From NCBI RefSeq assembly GCF_027409185.1, contig NC_084468.1, positions 140,838,001 to 140,902,000 of the forward strand: a stretch of DNA of 64,000 bases, read 5' to 3'. The DNA is from Cynocephalus volans (Eukaryota > Chordata > Mammalia > Dermoptera > Cynocephalidae). Made by a program: the position numbers and the translations under genes. Under the pieces are notes generated by a model. That model was not told the origin of the DNA. It saw only the letters and a list, made by a program, of their open reading frames with translations, and made no database searches. This document shows, piece after piece, positions 50,305 through 61,960 of the stretch. The stretch's first letter is position 1, and each line of letters begins with the position of its first letter.

Positions 50305-50899
50305 TTCTCTTAGTCTACATATAAGACATCAAAACATGAACTTGTTTGGGGGCGTGGGGAGAACGGGGAGGGGGTGGGTTGGGGGTGGGAGAGTGGGGAG
50401 AAAACAAAAATAAAACCCTGGGACCATAACAGCCAAGTGCTTGGCTAGTGACCTATCTGCACTTGAGCTGACCTTACACACCTTGACCTGGCTCCCGGAG
50501 GGAGAAGTCGGGGAAATGAAGCAGCAGGAGCGGTAACATCTTAAAGAACCATGCTATGGTCTTTGCACCAAGTGAGTCCGGCCTGGAACTCTGGGATCCA
50601 GAGAAGGAGGTTTGCTCTGCTCAAGGGAAAGCCAAATCTACCATAAATGTCACAGATTATGTCACAGAACTTGCCCTCCTTGTCTCTCGCTAAAGACGGA
50701 TCACTTTTAAATTTGGCGTGTTTGCGCATCTGGGGGTGGTATTGCGTCGGAAGGTGAAACCGGCACGTTTCTATCTCCTTAATTTCGTGGTCATTTAAAT
50801 GTCTGAAGGTGCCAGAATGAGTACGGAAGGCAGGAGAGGGTGCAGTAAATTACGAATAGCAAAATAAATCGCAAGAGGATTTATCACCGCGGAAGCCAC
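50305..50899. other. Promoter-proximal shoulder upstream of the CpG island
   Basis: A G-rich stretch (about 50347-50400, GGGGAGGGGGTGGG type) and then moderate-GC unique sequence lead into the RAPGEF2 CpG island. No gene seen. It may hold distal promoter elements. Confidence 0.45.
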
Positions 50900-51688
50900 C
50901 CCTTCAAACCTCATTCAAAGAAAGCCCAGTGCGGCCCAAGCTTGCGGGCCGGACTTCTGCTCCGGGTCAACTTTCAGCCCCTTTGGCGGCGGAGTGGCGC
51001 CGGGGGAAGCCTGAGAGGCGACCCAACGCTGTCTGGTCTCGCACGAAAGGGCCTCGGGGGCGGGTGGGGGGTGATCCGGAGAGGAGAGTCTTCGCTTGGG
51101 CACCAGGACTTGTGCCACCTCCTCGGGGCCAGGCCGTGTGGGGGTCAGCCCAGGGCGCTGCGACCCGCTGGCGGGGCTCACCTGGTGGCGACCGGAGGTG
51201 CTGCTAGCGAGCGAGGGCGCGGCCGGCGGGCGGGCGCCAAGAGCGCGAGGGGGCGGGACCAGCGCGCCGGGCAGCCCCGCCCCGAGATGACGCGGCGGCA
51301 GCCGACTCGCCCCCGCCTTGTCAGTCACTCCTCACCATGGTTGCAGCACAAAGCAACAAGCCCCGGAGGCCGCTTCCTCCCTGAGGAGCCGCTCGGGCAG
51401 CCGGAGAAGGCGCAGGAGGAGGAAGAGGCGGAGGAAGAGGAGGGGAATCGCCGCTTCCCAAATACACTCTGCGAGGGGGCTGTGCGCCGCGCTCGGCTCT
51501 CGGCCCATTGACGCCCGCCGCCGGGAGTCCGGACTTGGGCTGCCCGCGACCCCCTTTTCCCGCTCCCCGCCCCGCGCAGACGAGGAACAAAGTTACCGAG
51601 AGCGACTGGGCCGGAGGGCTGCAGCCCCGGCCGGGTGCTCTGGCCGCGGCGGCGCCGGCGCCGGGGCAGCTCCGCTCGGGGCGCGCTG

Positions 51689-51808
51689 ATGGGGGGCGGC
51701 GGCGGCGGAGCCCACAGCGGCGGCCAGAGCGGCGGCGGCGGCGGCGGCGGCAGCGGGGCGGCCCGAGGGGATGCAGCAGCAGTCGGGAGGGACGGCCGAG
51801 CCCAGTAG
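51689..51808 (+). other. Upstream ORF containing a GGC repeat (polyglycine), hypothetical
   Basis: An ATG at 51689 opens a 39-codon frame ending in TAG at 51806-51808. It is rich in glycine: six Gly follow the Met, and seven consecutive GGC codons at 51731-51751 give a second Gly run. The start context is mediocre (C at -3, G at +4). It lies in the presumed RAPGEF2 5' UTR, 834 bases before the main ATG, and does not overlap the main ORF. Whether it is transcribed depends on the unmapped start site. Translation is inference only. Confidence 0.4.
51695..51751 (+). repeat. GGC trinucleotide repeats in the 5' leader
   Basis: Two short GGC runs are separated by about 20 bases. The longer is seven perfect units at 51731-51751, followed by AGC. 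Both are in the same frame of a short upstream ORF. The length is far below disease-type expansions, but such tracts are length-variable. Confidence 0.8.
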
Positions 51809-51872
51809 ACGGAGACAGGGAGCGGCGGCGACGGCGGCCGAGGCGATCCGGATTCGCAGCGCCCGGACCTGA
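51771..51872 (+). other. Second short upstream ORF in the RAPGEF2 leader, hypothetical
   Basis: An ATG at 51771 with purines at -3 to -1 opens a 33-codon frame that begins with a CAG triplet run (Met then three Gln) and stops at TGA 51870-51872. It overlaps the end of the polyglycine upstream ORF in another frame. If present in the mRNA it could reduce initiation at the RAPGEF2 start codon. There is no evidence of a functional peptide. Confidence 0.35.
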
Positions 51873-52522
51873 GCCAGACCCACCCGGTCTGTCCTTCCGA
51901 CCGGCGGCCGCGGCACCCAAGAACCCGAGGGCTGGGGACGCGGCGGATCCCAGTGCTTCCCGGAGACCCCCGGGCGGCGGCGAGAGCTCCGGAGAGGAGG
52001 GGGCGGCTCTCGGCCCAGGGGGGAGAGGAGGCTCCGCCTGCCTGAAGCGCTCCCCCTCCCCACTGCTACTCGTACCTCTCTAAAAATAACTCGGTCCCGC
52101 CGGGGCCAGGAGGAGCCGCTACTGTCCCCCGAGTGGAGCCGGAGGAGGCGTGTCGAGCCTGGGCCGGAGGGATCCGGGCGCGCCTGGAAGACTCCGCGGC
52201 TGCGGCGAGGAAGAAGCGGAGGAGGAGGGGGTTCCCCACGGCCGAGCGCGCCGCAGGCCTGCGGCCGCAGGGCCCCTTCTGGCCGCGAGGCTCCGGAGCT
52301 GGGCGCCTGTCCCTGTTTCGCGCCTGTCCCGCGCTCGGGGCCGCCGGGCCCAGCCGAGCGCCCCTCCGCGGGCTCCGCGCCGCCGCGGCCGCGGTTTGGC
52401 TTATTAGCCTCAGGCGGGCGGGCGGAGCGCGCAGGGCGGAGGCAGCGGCTGCGCTGGGCCCGGAGGAGGCCGGCGAGGGTGCAGAGCTGCCCCGGCCCGG
52501 CCCGGCCCGGCCCGCGGGGGAG

Positions 52523-52591
52523 ATGGCGTCCTACGTGGATAACAGCTTCCGCCAAGCGGTGATGAAGAACCCCGCCGAGAGGACCCCCCAG
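52523..52591 (+). CDS. RAPGEF2: RAPGEF2 first coding exon (partial gene)
   Basis: This exon encodes 23 residues beginning MASYVDNSFRQAVMK and ending in ...ERTPQ. I recognise this as the N terminus of the longer RAPGEF2 (PDZ-GEF1, nRapGEP) isoform. The paralog RAPGEF6 starts differently (RQALRKKPPERTPE region). The exon ends in phase 0 at CAG, followed by the consensus donor GTGAGA. The ATG has purines at -1 to -3 and G at +4, a good Kozak context. RAPGEF2 is a guanine-nucleotide exchange factor for Rap1 and Rap2. The full protein has a cyclic-nucleotide-binding-like domain, RasGEF-N, PDZ, Ras-association and RasGEF domains and a C-terminal PDZ ligand, and acts at membranes and cell junctions. 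Only the tail before the first domain is encoded here. I did not find the next exon in the remaining 11.4 kb. The reading frame stays open upstream of the ATG to at least 52133 without another in-frame ATG, so 52523 is the natural start. Confidence 0.9.
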
Positions 52592-52848
52592 GTGAGACCC
52601 GCCGCCCGCAGCCGCCGCATTTGGTCGGATTTGTGCCTTACAGGCTTCGCCCTCCCCTGTCCCCCACCGTCTTCCTGACACGGTTCGCCCCTGACACGGT
52701 TTCCCGTCAGAACCGCCAACTTCCAACGACATCCCACCTCTGAGTCTTTATCCCCGGCCATCCTGGGTTTATTTTTCCCTCCCTGTGATATTCTCTTCTT
52801 TTACGCTCCCCTCCCGGTTTCTGACCTTCCCCTCCGTTTGCTCGGCGG

Positions 52849-53703
52849 GTGTGTGTGTGTGTGTGTGTGGAGTGTGTGTCGGGGGGGATTCGGGTGTGTG
52901 TGTGTGTGTGGAGTGTGTGTCGGGGGGGGTTCGGGTGTGTGTGTGTGTGCATGGAGTGTGGGGGGGATTCGGGTGTGTGTGTGTATGGAGTGTGTGTCGG
53001 GGGGGGTTCGGGTGTGTGTGTGCATGGAGTGTGTGGGGGATTCGGGTGTGTGTGTGCATGGAGTGTGGGGGGGATTCGGGTTTGTGTGTGTATGGAGTGT
53101 GTGTCGGGGGGGGTTCGGGTGTGTGTGTGTATGGAGTGTGTGGGGGATTCGGGTGTGTGTGTGCATGGAGTGTGGGGGGGATTCGGGTGTGTGTGTGCAT
53201 GGAGTGTGGGGGGGATTCGGGTGTGTGTGTGCATGGAGTGTGGGGGGGATTCGGGTGTGTGTGTGCATGGAGTGTGGGGGAGATTCGGGTGTGTGTGTGC
53301 ATGGAGTGTGGGGGGGATTCGGGTGTGTGTGTGTATGGAGTGTGTGTCGGGGGGGATTCGGGTGTGTGTGTGCATGGAGTGTGTGGGGGATTCGGGTGTG
53401 TGTGTGCATGGAGTGTGGGGGAGATTCGGGTGTGCGTGTGTATGGAGTGTGTGGGGGATTCGGGTGTGTGTGTGCATGGAGTGTGGGGGGAATTCGGGTG
53501 GGTGTGTGTATGGAGTGTGGGAGGGATTCGGGTATGTGTGTGTATGGAGTGTGGGGGGGAATTCGGGTGTGTGTGTGTATGGCGTGTGGGAGGGATTCGG
53601 GTATGTGTGTGTATGGAGTGTGGGGGAGATTCGGGTGTGTGTGTGTATGGAGTGTGTGGGGGGGGATTCGGGTGTGTGTGTGTGTGGAGTGTGTCGGGGG
53701 TGA
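52849..53703. repeat. GT/G-rich minisatellite in RAPGEF2 intron 1
   Basis: About 23 tandem copies share the core TTCGGGTGTGTGTG, then CATGGAGTGTG or TATGGAGTGTG, then a run of five to eight G. Two unit lengths alternate: a 34 bp form (for example 53181-53214 and 53215-53248) and a longer form of about 47 bp with an extra GTGTGTCGGGG. The array starts about 260 bases after the exon 1 donor. Because no unit contains a stop codon on either strand, all frames look open for several hundred codons. These open frames are artefacts of repetition. Alternating GT favours Z-DNA, and the repeated G runs could form quadruplexes on the plus strand. Confidence 0.95.
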
Positions 53704-55374
53704 TTCCCTAATTAGCTTCTCTCCCCAACTGTATTCGGGCGCCTGTAAATCTCGGGGGTGGGGTCTCACCTCGGCCAGCTCCTCTTGCCACCAGGACTAC
53801 AGGCTCTGTTCCTGCCCTTGCCTTTGGCCCTTCTACCTTCAGAGTTCAGTGGTGGTTGGAAAGGTTTAGGAGGAAACTTGAATGGTTCTACAAAAGACAA
53901 GTCCGTGTTGGCCTTCTAAAGCAAAACATTGAGATGTTTGTATGTTTACTATTTTGCGTTTTTGAAAAAGGGATGCTGCTTTCCTTTGAATGAAAAAAAA
54001 AAAAGTTGAATAGCTAGGCTAGTGCTTTTAGTTTAAATTGCAGACATAACTGCAGAGCAGGCATATTCAAATACATCCCCAGGAAGGGCACCCTGCAGAT
54101 TCTTTTGGTGTTGCACAACCTTGTCAAAATTAGATAAGTTTGTTAACCTTTATACATTTGTTTTTCTTCAGGCTTATTTTTCTCTTTATATGGAGGAACT
54201 GCTGATGAGGTTGGATTTGGTCGTCTCAAGTTGTACTAGAAAGAGGAAAATTTTATAAAAATGTGGTGGTTTGATTTTCTTTGCTTTTAGTTGCTGACTG
54301 GGATAATGACGCATAGTCCTAAGTACTGGGATGGTGACTACAGAGGATCCTGCTTGCCAACCCTCTTAAGACAAATAAGCCCTCCTGATCCTGGAACCAT
54401 CAGACATTTAGGATCTAATGCTTGAAAGAGTTGCTTCGCTTGTTAGGTGTTGGGTGCCATCTGTCCAAATCCAAATGCTCTTATTCTCAGACGATGATTA
54501 TTATTATTTAATGTGGGGGAGAACAGAATAAAATAGAATCTTCCTTTGGACAAGCCCCAAGAGTGGCACCTGGTACCATTTTTGAAATTTCTCTGATGGA
54601 GCTGTCACATCTGGGGATCATGGATAGATTGCACACGTTTATCAGATGTGTGGAAGATGGGCTGTAATTTTACAAGAAAATTTATTTAAGTATCTCTGGA
54701 AAGTTCCTAATCTAAAAGACTGTTTTTATTCACAACCAAGGACTGTCCAGCCTTGATCTTGTCCCTCTCTTGGGGTTGCACTGCCCCTCCTGTACCTTCC
54801 TCATCTACTATTTGTTTTAAAATCATCCATTGTTTCAGTCATTGCTTCAGAAAATGCACATTCCCAGTCGCAGCATGAAGGAAAAGCAAATTTCAGTGAG
54901 ATATTTCTGTTTCTTTCAAGAATACTATTGGAAGTGCCAAGTGAAATCACACATGCTGAGAATCTTAGAACCTAGCAAGGCTGGTCAGAAAATGATGTCA
55001 GAGGCCTTCAGTGGAAATTAGAGAGGGCAGAAGTGGTGCCTTTGGTTGATTAGTTAGAAGAATAACAATGACTGAAGCCTACTATCAGGTGGGGAGGTGG
55101 TCACCAAACAAGACTGGAAGAGACAAAACCTCCACTGTGACAGTCTGCGGTTTGTGTCAAATAAATGAACTGTTAAACTTTCCGTTCCCCTGCCAATTGT
55201 GTAGAGTAGAGTAAAAACAACACAGAACTCGGCCTGAGTCAGAAGTAAGTTGGCCGATTACTACTAAGACCATAACACGAAAGCTACATTGACAACCTTA
55301 AAGCAGCACATTTCCCCCCCCCCAAACCTTCACAGAAAAAGTCAACAGGGAAATCTACCAAACCATTCAGACCT

Positions 55375-55526
55375 TTTTTGTGTGTGTGGTGGCTGGCATG
55401 TAGGGGGATCTGAATCCTTGACTTCAGCACCGTACTCTCCCCAGTGAGCCACGGGCCAGCCCTGAATCCTTGACTTCGATGTTAAAACACCACAGTCTAA
55501 CCCACCTGAGCTAACCAGCCAGCCTT
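55375..55526 (-). mobile_element. CYN-type SINE, dimer
   Basis: The minus strand gives GGCTGGCTGGTTAGCTCAGG..., then GGGCTGGCCCGTGGCTCACT..., ending in a degenerate tail (ACACACAAAAAA). Units are in a different order or partly deleted compared with the 37.4 kb dimer. It lies in RAPGEF2 intron 1. Confidence 0.85.
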
Positions 55527-58299
55527 TTAGAGATTCTTAAGTGTCAGTCCTATTAACTTTGATGTTCATTTGGTTATACTAACACAAACCATGTTTGTTT
55601 ATTGTTTTAAAGAGAAACGAGTTTGAAATGTGAATGTTTTCCATCTTTACCTGGCTTGTCAGAAATAATCTTCTAACAGTTTGAAATTTACTCAAAAGTA
55701 AAAAAAAATGCTTTCGTAGAAAGTGCTTTTTGTATTGAACTCTTTGTTAATGCAATGCTGTAAGTTTTTCTGTACTATCTTTTCTCATGAATGTTTGAGA
55801 GTTAGACATTTGTAATATAAGAAAAGCAACCTTCTTAAATAAACTTGATGTCATGAACAGAAGGACACATATTAGGAAATTTTTGCTGTTGTGCTTCCTT
55901 CTGTTTCTGAGGATAGACTCAATGAAGGAGTTTGTGTGAATTCTTATTACAAGAGAAAGGAAGGTGCTTTTAAAAGAAAAGAATAGAGGAAAATATATAA
56001 TCTTTTTATTGTTGTTAAATTCAGTTTCTCTCCTTTTTTAAAACGCTGCCAGCCCACTTCCTCCACCAAACTCTGTGAAGACATAGTTTTATATTTATGT
56101 CAATCAATTACCTAGAAGTAATCGTGATGTCACTAGTGTAACCTAAGAAGTTGACTCTGGGGTGGGGAGAGAGTTCCAGAGACTTTCATAATTTGAGAGC
56201 TTTTCAAGCCCACCTGGAAAATGGGAACCCATTCTATTTAGGCATCTTATTAGAGAGGGGAAATGGTAAGGAGAAATACAAAACAAATTGTCTTCTGAAT
56301 TTTTAGCCAAGTCATACATATTCAGATTCAAGAGGCTGTCACTATTTTACCTCATATTCTGAAAGGAAGAAAAAGTCTTTAATCCAATGTGTGTCCCATA
56401 TTGTGTGTCTGGAAACCTGGCTGAGTTCTAGTGAATAGAGGAGCACTGTGTTCTAAATAACGAACCCCCTTGGAAATAATGAGCACTAAACATTCTATTG
56501 ATATTTTTCAGTGCACCTCTGTTGAAAAACAGGACTCTTAAGTAATTGCTTTATTAAACTATTTGGGTTTGTGTCTTTAATCACTTAAATGAGAAGCTTG
56601 GTCACCAAAGCAATTTAGTGAAGTAAAAGATGTAAATAAATTACAAACAGCTTTATCCCCCAAGGCCTTATCCAATAAAATGATTTTTCTAAACCATTTT
56701 ATTAACTTGTTGAGTTCAGGCCCTTTGAAATTGCTTCTGTACAGTGTTTAAATATGTAATGTTTTTAGTTTTTCAGGTGAAACATCTATTGCAAATTGTT
56801 TTCCCTACTTTAAAGACCTAGTTTAATGCTTTTTAGCTTGTTGTAAAAGCTACTTTTTAAAATGGTATGTGTAAAATAATCCCCACCTCATCTCCTCCTA
56901 ATTAATAATCTTACTTTGTCTTTCAATCTGAATTTTTCTGGGCTATTATATCTTTTGATTTAGTTGCTAACTCATGAGCTTGTCAGCTGTGACTTCATGA
57001 CAGAGTATAGGATTTAATTCTTTGCAGTTACTCAGTAGAATTCATCTTGAATTATAATGAGAGGGCCGGGAAAAAAACCCTTTAGCCCAGAGAACTTTAA
57101 ATTATGAGAATCCGCTTAAAAGAATATCTCTGACAAATATTTAACTTTCAAATGTAGTGGAAGAGTTGTGTCTGTTACAGTTAAATTTTCCACTTGAGTT
57201 TCTTTTTACCATTGTTTATGAGCAGGCTCATTTTCATTTTACAGCTTATACCTTGATTATATTTTAGCTCATTTTTGGTTTCTAGTAATAATATTTGTTT
57301 CTTAAGTAGTTTTGTTCATAAAGCACATCTAAACTATCTGTATGCAATTTGAAAAGCCATTTCTCACAAAAATGTTCGGCCACAAGCATTTACATTTCAT
57401 GACAATGATATTTGAATTTGTTGGTTAAAAATACACATTTATAACTGAAATATTAATTTCAAACTGTATTCACATGTGACTTTGAACAAGTGAGGACTTA
57501 TTTTATGGTAAAAATTAACATTCTTTTGCAATATAGATGGAAGCTTAATTGCCTTCAAACAACCTTTTAAACATTTAGTAACTAACGGTTCCGTAATTAG
57601 CTTTGCACATGTTGGCTGAGATTTAAAATGAATCTCTCTAACTTCAGTGCTATATGTAGATTCAGATACAAGTTTAATGCAGTTGCAATTGTTCCCAAAC
57701 CCTGGGATTTCAAAGAAGAGTTAAAAAAAAAAAAAAAAAAAAAGAGGTAGAGAACTACCTTGTTGCCAACTTTTTGCTTTTTCTCCCTCAGGAAAGGACA
57801 CAAAATAAAGACAAGACCGTTATACCCTCCTATCACTATCAATTTATTAACTCTCTTGCCATTTAATAAGAAAGGGAGGATATACTGTCACTCCAAAGCT
57901 CAGTTCTTGAAATACAAAATTCTTTGCTTCATAAGAAAACGTGCTATGCCTTTTTTTTTTTTTAAAAATTTTACTGTGGAGCTGAACAAAACTTCATTCT
58001 GGTAGATTTTGGGGGATTTAAACTATCACAGTAGGGTCTTCCTTCATGATATTTGAAATTCAAATCACATAAAGTAATAGTGCCTCAGACATAAATTGCC
58101 TATATGAAATAATGATCTGATAACATTTTAGTGACACAAAGACTCTGCTTCTGCTTGACTGATATGAAAACTTTAAAAGAATTTTGTTACTTATTTTATA
58201 AATTTTATATCAAAGTTACTTTGGTTAGGGATAAAGATACAGAAACTGGTGATAGTCAAGATTCCTTGATATCTGCATTTTATGGGATATTCTCTTTCT

Positions 58300-58430
58300 T
58301 CACCCTATTTTTGGTTAACAGTTTCCTCATGTATGAACTGATAATGGCTTCCTGAGGTTGCTTTGTGGAATAAGTGAAAGATAGTACATTAACTATTTAG
58401 TGCAGTGTCTAATGATAGTTCTTATTATAG
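58300..58430 (+). repeat. MIR-like SINE fragment in RAPGEF2 intron 1
   Basis: TTTCCTCATGTATGAACTGA, GAGGTTGCTTTGTGGAAT and AGTGCAGTGTCTAATGATAG match the MIR 5' part loosely. Confidence 0.55.
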
Positions 58431-60339
58431 CACATTTTAATCACGTTCCTATTATTTACCAGGCCTTGGGAATTCAAAGATGAAATGAGATGTGTGTCCC
58501 TCAAGTAACTCGCCAATCTGCTGGATCCTATAAGTAGGCTCTGATTCATTTGTGCTATAGAAGCCTTCCTGTGACAACACTGAAGAGGATGTAGACTTTG
58601 TAGATGAGTGTGTATTGAGTTGTAGGGGAGTGGGAATTCACCCACCAGTGGACTAGGGGACATGAAGGATTTGCCAGACTGACCTGCTATCCACATGAGT
58701 AGCACATATGGTCGTAAGAAAACAAGAACATGTATAGACCTTTGTTCAGTGTGCTTCGAGCTAAGAGAGTGAGTAGGGTATGGGGAGTGGCTCCACTGGA
58801 GTGTAGAAGCTTGTGATTTGGAGGGCAGCAAAGAGACCACGAGAGAGTTCTCTTAAAGATTGATGTCCATTCTCCAGGCTTGAGATAGTTGGGGGCCTGA
58901 ATGATACAGTGGAGGTGGATTAGAAATATTGTAGGAATAGAATCTGCTGGACAGACTAGATGAGTGTGTGCACATTTATATCAACTACTCATTGTATTAA
59001 ACTATGCTTGCATTATCCAGTACAGCCTAATTATGGCAAATGGCAGTGATGGACATTTCCTAGTTCATAAGAAAAAAAATCCATCCAAGTGGTTCAATAT
59101 AATTGTTGTGATTTTAAAAATTTTTCTTATACTCTTTTTTTCCTTAAACTTTGGTATCTTCACTGCATGTACATTCTGAGAATCTAGCATGAAATATCTG
59201 ATTTATTATATAATTATGCGAAATATAATAGTATTTCTTAATCTGAATGACAATGTGATTTCCAAGCTTTCCATCCTTTGGAAGAATTGAAGAACTTCTG
59301 AATTTAAGCAGGCAAAAATGAATTTATTTATATGAAAAATCAAGATTGACTTGTGATGACACAATATAATGATTGTGGTGAATCTTTGAGAAGAGTTCCT
59401 TATTCCTCTACACCATTATTGTTTAGATAGATTAATGTTGGTAAATCAGGAGGAGAAGCAATTTTTAGAACATATAATTGATCTTTTGTAGATTTGTTGG
59501 AGCTAGAATATATATATAGTTACTAAGAATATGTTCAGTGGTTACAATGTCAGCTTTTGTAGAGAAGAATAAGCTGATTGCCACCTTATTTTGATTAGGA
59601 TTTTTATCTTTTCAGGAAAAAAAAAAAAAAAAAACCACCTCTGGTCTCACATGCTAATTAACCACCACTTACTGAACTGTGTGAAGTATGTGTTTCCTGC
59701 TATATTCAGTTATTTCCTTTTTCTCCAGTCTGCAAAAGAATTACTTTCGGTGTGGTGGGTGGTGGGGTTAGTTTTTATGGAGGGGAAAATTTAGTCCTTG
59801 CATTTTAAATAGTGCTGGCTCTACCATTTCTCTGCCTTCACATCTTTTATGCATAAAAATTATTTGGAAGAGTTAGTGTCAGTGACTTAAAGAAGAACTT
59901 TGTTTTGTCATTGGAACTAAACTCCTCTTCCCTCTTGTTTAGTTTCCCATTGCTTGCCTCCCACAAGTTGAAAATCATAGATTATGGAGCTTTAGAATTT
60001 TTTGAATATTTAATGTAAGTGAAATGAATTGAAATGAAAATTTACATTTTGCTCCCATTGGCAGTTTAGTTGACAAACCAACAGTCACCCTAATATCTGG
60101 CCCTTGGCACCTTTCTGTTCTTCTCTAGCCCATGGTATTTGTTCCACCTAACATAAAAGCTAGTAAGAAAAGAAGAGACCCTAAACAAGAATTAATCATT
60201 AGCTGGTCATTCTGGGGAGGCCTGACAGTAACTTTCCTAGGAGCTAACAATCAATGAATGCAGGAGGGTTAAAGCATTGTGGTGATTATCTGATTTCTCC
60301 TGAGAATTCATTCTAGAGTTGACTCATTATCTTTTTTAA

Positions 60340-60735
60340 ATTAAATTTTTTAGTTTGAGATAATTGTGGATTCACATGTAGTTGTAAGAAATAATGTGGA
60401 GAGATCCAGTGTACCTTTTATGCAGTTTCTCTCATTAGTTATATGTTAGCAAAACTATAGTCTAATATCATAACCAGGGTATTGACATTAATACAGTCAA
60501 GATACAGAACCATTTCAGCACCACAAATGGTTCTCTTGTTGCTCTTTAATAGTCGCATCACTCCCCCTCCCTACCTCTGGAAAATGTAACCTGTTCTTCA
60601 CTTTTATAATTTTGTCTTGTCAAAAGTGTTGTATAAATGGAATCATACAGTATGTGACCTTTTGGGGTTGGCTTTTTTCACTCAGGGTATTGAAGCTCAT
60701 TACCTTTTGGCTAAAATGAATTTCCCTATTGTTAC
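60340..60735. mobile_element. Ancient L1M-type 3' UTR fragment
   Basis: GAGATAATTGTGGATTCACA, GGGTATTGACATTAATACAG, AAATGGAATCATACAGTATG and GGCTTTTTTCACTCAG match a widespread old L1 3' region. Orientation not decided. Confidence 0.65.
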
Positions 60736-61059
60736 TGAATGGTTTGGCCCTGTGTTCCTAAGGTACCAGTAATAATCTGGGGATGGGGGGGAGGGGGGAT
60801 GGTGGTGCAAGGTGAGATGATTTAAATAGTGACAATGAAGAGAAAATTCTATAATAATGTATAGAAAGTGTATACCAGGGATCATAAGGTCTTGGATGAG
60901 CAAGAGTGATGTGTTGTGATAGTACAACACATTTGGGATACTTTGATACATATATTTCCTTTCTGTACAAAAGTTTTTTGGTTTTTGGTTATAATGGAAG
61001 GGGTCAGGCTATCCTTAGCCATCATAGTCCTTCATTCAGAGACATTACTTGATCTCCAG

Positions 61060-61960
61060 TTGAAGAGTTTTTTTATTTTTTTAATCTAACAAATCAAAAA
61101 TCTAATGAATGTATGTGCAAAGTCCCAATAGCCAAATCTGGGACAATTTGAGCAACAAAATAAATAATGAGAGTAATACATGATAACCCCTAGGGAAGAA
61201 AATATCCATGAGCTTGTACTGATATAAGTAACTAATTGAATAAATAAGTAAATGGGATAAGAGACAGCTCTTTGTTGCTGTAGAATTCCAATTGGAAAAT
61301 GTATAAGGAATGATGAAAATAGAAAATCATCAGTAGGCAAACACCACAGTAGGTCATTGTTGCAAGCAAGAATCATCAATGCATGCCAATATTAGTGAAT
61401 GAAAGTATGATGAGAAATATCACTATATATCACATTCTCAGGGTATTTGCATAGTCTCTAAGTATCCTCCCCCATAAGATTAGTTAATTAATTATAATGA
61501 TACAATCAATACCTTTATAGTGAAGAACACTGGCAGACACTGACTTAACCTGATGATCAGAGTTAACATCACCAGTAATAAGACATATCAGTATCATGTG
61601 TCTCCTGACGTGATGAACTGAGAAGATGCCATCTGTGGTATTCTTACTAAAAACAACAAAAAAATCAGTATCAGGACATTCTACAAAAGAACTAGTCAAT
61701 ACTCCGCAAATTGCCGAGGAACGACAGGTTGGAGGAGACTAAGGAAATGTGATAACCAAATGCAATGTGGGATTCTAGAATTGATTATGTACCAGAAAAA
61801 ATAATATTAGGACAGCAGGTGAAATACAAATATTTAATTTTACTGTGGTTATTTTACATGAATTATGGGAATCTGGGTGAGAGGGGGATATGGGATCTCT
61901 GAACTATTTTTTTAATAACTGTAGACTAAAGTTATTTCAAAATTAAGTTTACATTGAAAA
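61060..61960 (+). mobile_element. Ancient L1M-type 3' end
   Basis: GAGGAGACTAAGGAAATGTG, AACCAAATGCAATGTGGGAT, GAATCTGGGTGAGAGGGGGA and TTATTTCAAAATTAAG at the end are characteristic of L1MD/ME 3' ends in sense orientation. Confidence 0.7.

Larger units (their letters stand above)
50900..52522 (+). promoter_or_regulatory. RAPGEF2: CpG-island promoter and presumed 5' UTR of RAPGEF2
   Basis: The DNA changes abruptly from AT-rich intergenic sequence to very GC- and CpG-rich sequence just upstream of the RAPGEF2 start codon. GC boxes (Sp/KLF type) lie at about 51249-51257 and 51275-51283, and a CRE-like TGACGCGG starts at 51288. I see no TATA box, so dispersed CpG-island initiation is likely. 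The transcription start cannot be fixed from sequence alone, so the boundary between promoter and 5' UTR is unknown. The segment holds GGC trinucleotide runs at 51695-51711 and 51731-51751 and two short upstream ORFs, listed separately. The long open frames on both strands reflect a lack of AT-rich stop codons and are not annotated as genes. Confidence 0.85.

Noticed and set aside
51321-52732. Minus-strand open frames of 199 and 379 codons across the CpG island
   Set aside because: Arg/Pro/Ala-rich composition expected from GC-rich DNA. No domain or splice structure, and they oppose the RAPGEF2 leader and exon.
52707-53869. Long open frames on both strands (up to about 340 codons), rich in Cys-Val-Gly or His-Thr-Pro
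   Set aside because: They are translations of a stop-free tandem repeat. All frames of both strands are open, and the peptide period follows the DNA period.
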